Shown here one piece after another: positions 62,370 to 64,000 of a stretch of 64,000 nucleotides of DNA. This DNA comes from Melioribacter sp051488685. Its GTDB lineage: Bacteria > Bacteroidota > Ignavibacteria > Ignavibacteriales > Melioribacteraceae. The notes under the pieces were generated by a model, which was not told where the DNA came from, did no database searches, and saw only the letters and a list, made by a program, of their open reading frames with translations. The stretch spans positions 699,548 to 763,547 of the forward strand of contig NZ_JBPSEH010000001.1 in assembly GCF_051488685.1 (NCBI RefSeq), read 5' to 3'. Numbering within the stretch: position 1 is the first letter of the stretch; each line of letters starts with the position of its first letter. The translations under genes were made by a program, and so were the position numbers.

Positions 62370-63227
62370 TTAATATTGATGAAACGCATCCGAAATAAAT
62401 TTAAGTACATCGGGAAGCGATTCCCGCCAGTATGTCCAGTTATGTGCTCCATCTCTCATTCTGAATTCATGAGGTATTCCTTTCTTTGTCATTTCGATAT
62501 GAACCTCAGAATTCATTATCGTTAGAAAATCGTCATCTCCGCAATCGATATACCATCTCACAGATTTTAATTGTTCTGCGGGTAGAGTTTTTATAAGATT
62601 TATAACGTTGTATTTTTTGTAAAATTCAAGTGCTTTTTCGGGGGATAGTTTTTCAATCCCTTTTAGGATGTAGTAATTCTGAAGGCTATCTGGGTGAGAT
62701 GGACCAGTAGCAGCGCTCAAGGGACAGGCAGATGAAAAGAGTTCTGGATGATGCAGGGCATAAAAAAATGTGCCTCCGCCGCCCATCGATAATCCTGCTA
62801 TAGCACGATACCGCTTCTGCGAGCGTATTCTGTAAGTTTTTTCTATGTAAGGAATGAATTCGTTAATAAAAAACTCTTCGTAGCGGTAATCTGTTTCGGG
62901 TCGATTTACATATCCGCGGTAAGGAGTATCAGCATTCGGCATAACAATAATCATTGGTGTGGCTTTGCCTTCATTTATTGCTTTGTCGGCAATATGAGAT
63001 ACTTCCCCAAATTGAATCCACCCCGTCTGGTCATCGCTATATCCATGGAGAAGATAAAGTACTGGGTAACTCCGTTCTGATCGATCATAATCAGGGGGTA
63101 AATAAATAGCATATTTTCTTTCCCCTTTTAATATTGTTGAATTCATCGAGAGGTTATCGTATACTTTGCCCGATTGAGAATATAAGATTACTGGTAAGAG
63201 TAATAAACATAAAAATTTTTTTTGCAT
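62370..63227 (-). CDS. Exported esterase (alpha/beta hydrolase)
   Basis: 285 residues with a signal peptide (KKFLCLLLLPVILYSQSG). The nucleophile motif GLSMGGGG lies near residue 145, with YLLHGYSDDQTGW near 57 and an Asp (DCGDDDF) and His (GAHNWTYW) at the end, as in the esterase D/feruloyl esterase group. It should act in the periplasm or outside on acyl or aryl esters, possibly of polysaccharide side groups. It is the first gene of the minus-strand group with glpD. Confidence 0.87.
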   Translation of the reverse strand: MQKKFLCLLLLPVILYSQSGKVYDNLSMNSTILKGERKYAIYLPPDYDRSERSYPVLYLLHGYSDDQTGWIQFGEVSHIADKAINEGKATPMIIVMPNADTPYRGYVNRPETDYRYEEFFINEFIPYIEKTYRIRSQKRYRAIAGLSMGGGGTFFYALHHPELFSSACPLSAATGPSHPDSLQNYYILKGIEKLSPEKALEFYKKYNVINLIKTLPAEQLKSVRWYIDCGDDDFLTIMNSEVHIEMTKKGIPHEFRMRDGAHNWTYWRESLPDVLKFISDAFHQY

Positions 63228-63401
63228 GGCGCATACTCCATTTTTTACAGCAAAAAACTAAATCTACAATGTGTAAATATCAAACACTATTTTGAATTAA
63301 TTTTTTATGAGAATAATTAAAAGTTTGCTTGACGAAAGCAAAAACTGATACCTCATTTCGATACTTCTGATAGAGCGGACTGCCCAGCGCTCAGTTAAAT
63401 T

Positions 63402-64000
63402 ACATTTATGCTGAGTAGTGTTGAGCGTAGCGAAAAAATTGGAAAGAAGCATTTATGCTGAGTAGTTTTGAGCGAACTAAAAAAATCGGAGAAAAGCATT
63501 TATGCTGAATGGTTTTGAGCGTAGCGAAAAAATTGGAAAGAAGCATTTATGCTGAGTAGTTTTGAGTGAAGCGGATAAATTGGAGAGAAGCATCTATGCT
63601 TAGTAGTTATGAGTGAAGCTGATAAATTTGAGAGAGGCATCTATGCTGAGTAGTTTTGAGCGAAGCGGATAAATTGGAGAGAAGCATCTATGCTTAGTAG
63701 TTATGAGTGAAGCTGATAAATTTGAGAGAGGCATCTATGCTGAGTAGTTTTGAGTGAAGCGGATAAATTGGAGAGAGGCATCTATGCTGAGTAGTTTTGA
63801 GCGAAGCGGATAAATTGGAGAGAGGCATCTATGCTGAGTAGTTTTGAGCGAAGCGGATAAATTGGAGAGAAGCATCTATGCTGAGTAGTTTTGAATGAAA
63901 CGAAAAAATCGGAGAGAAGCATTTATGCTGAGTAGTTTTGAATGAAACGAAAAAATCGGAGAGAAGCATTTATGCTGAGTAGTTTTGAATGAAACGAAAA
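63402..64000. repeat. 47-bp tandem repeat, about 13 copies, open at the window end
   Basis: Units start with GCATTTATG or GCATCTATG, then CTGAGTAGTTTTGAGCGAAG and end in AAATTGGAGAGAA or similar. The period is 47 bases (63403, 63450, 63497 and on). Copies differ at a few positions: the first have AGCGAAAAAATTGG, the middle ones AGCGGATAAATTGG, and the last three are nearly identical (GAATGAAACGAAAAAATCGG). 47 is not a multiple of three, so no long coding frame is expected. The array runs off the end of the window. No gene is seen in 63228-63401. Confidence 0.9.

Overview
The window looks like part of a chromosome from the Ignavibacteria/Melioribacter side of the Bacteroidota-Chlorobi group. 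The grounds are a low-GC, AT-rich genome, a subtilase ending in a type IX secretion sorting domain with the NYPNPFNPST signature, several lipoproteins and an S46 dipeptidyl-peptidase. This placement is inference; no rRNA gene is present to confirm it, and I recognised no tRNA genes.

Layout. (1) 1-7017: housekeeping and envelope genes: an MBL-fold hydrolase (cut by the window edge), two lipoproteins, a multi-PAS histidine kinase, trmB, an SRAP protein, prfA and a zinc-ribbon protein. (2) 7232-10714: a tight four-gene operon that I read as a possible new CRISPR-linked signalling module: a PemK/MazF-like protein, a sigma-70-like protein, an unknown protein and a Lon-like protease domain fused to a Csx3-like domain. 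The parts resemble the known CalpL/CalpT/CalpS system, but with a Csx3-like domain where CalpL has SAVED. (3) 11085-20391: a type III-B locus, cmr1, cmr2 (cas10 without HD but with an intact GGDD), cmr3 (apparent single-base frameshift), a CARF-RelE-like effector, cmr4, cmr5, cmr6, cas6, cas1 and cas2. A strong terminator, a leader and a 21-repeat array follow (20567-22199). (4) 22641-29093: a C39-like lipoprotein, a stretch of anomalous composition, one isolated degenerate CRISPR repeat, and a second accessory cluster with two unknown proteins, a UvrD-like helicase carrying a DnaQ exonuclease, a YdjM-like membrane protein and a Csx20-like candidate ring nuclease. (5) 29189-36559: patatin, an OYE-family oxidoreductase, MFS and NhaD-type transporters, a membrane HEGGH protein and asparaginase. 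(6) 36560-46610: replication origin region with dnaA, dnaN, recF, a DUF721 gene, gyrB, an MgtE-like gene and gyrA. (7) 46706-64000: M1 peptidase, arsR-arsM, T9SS subtilase, S46 peptidase, CDGSH and CBM48 proteins, an IorAB-like molybdoenzyme, GH88, a glycerophosphodiesterase-glpD pair, an esterase, and a 47-bp tandem repeat that runs off the window end.

How the genes may work together. A target-bound Cmr complex would activate the GGDD cyclase of Cas10 to make cyclic oligoadenylate. CARF-RelE could then act on translation, and the Lon-Csx3 protein could cleave a partner to free the sigma-like factor. The Csx20-like protein could remove the signal. The Cas10 lacks the HD DNase, so immunity here probably relies on signalling plus Cmr4 RNA cleavage. 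The gene identities come from motifs I can see; the signalling circuit is inference.
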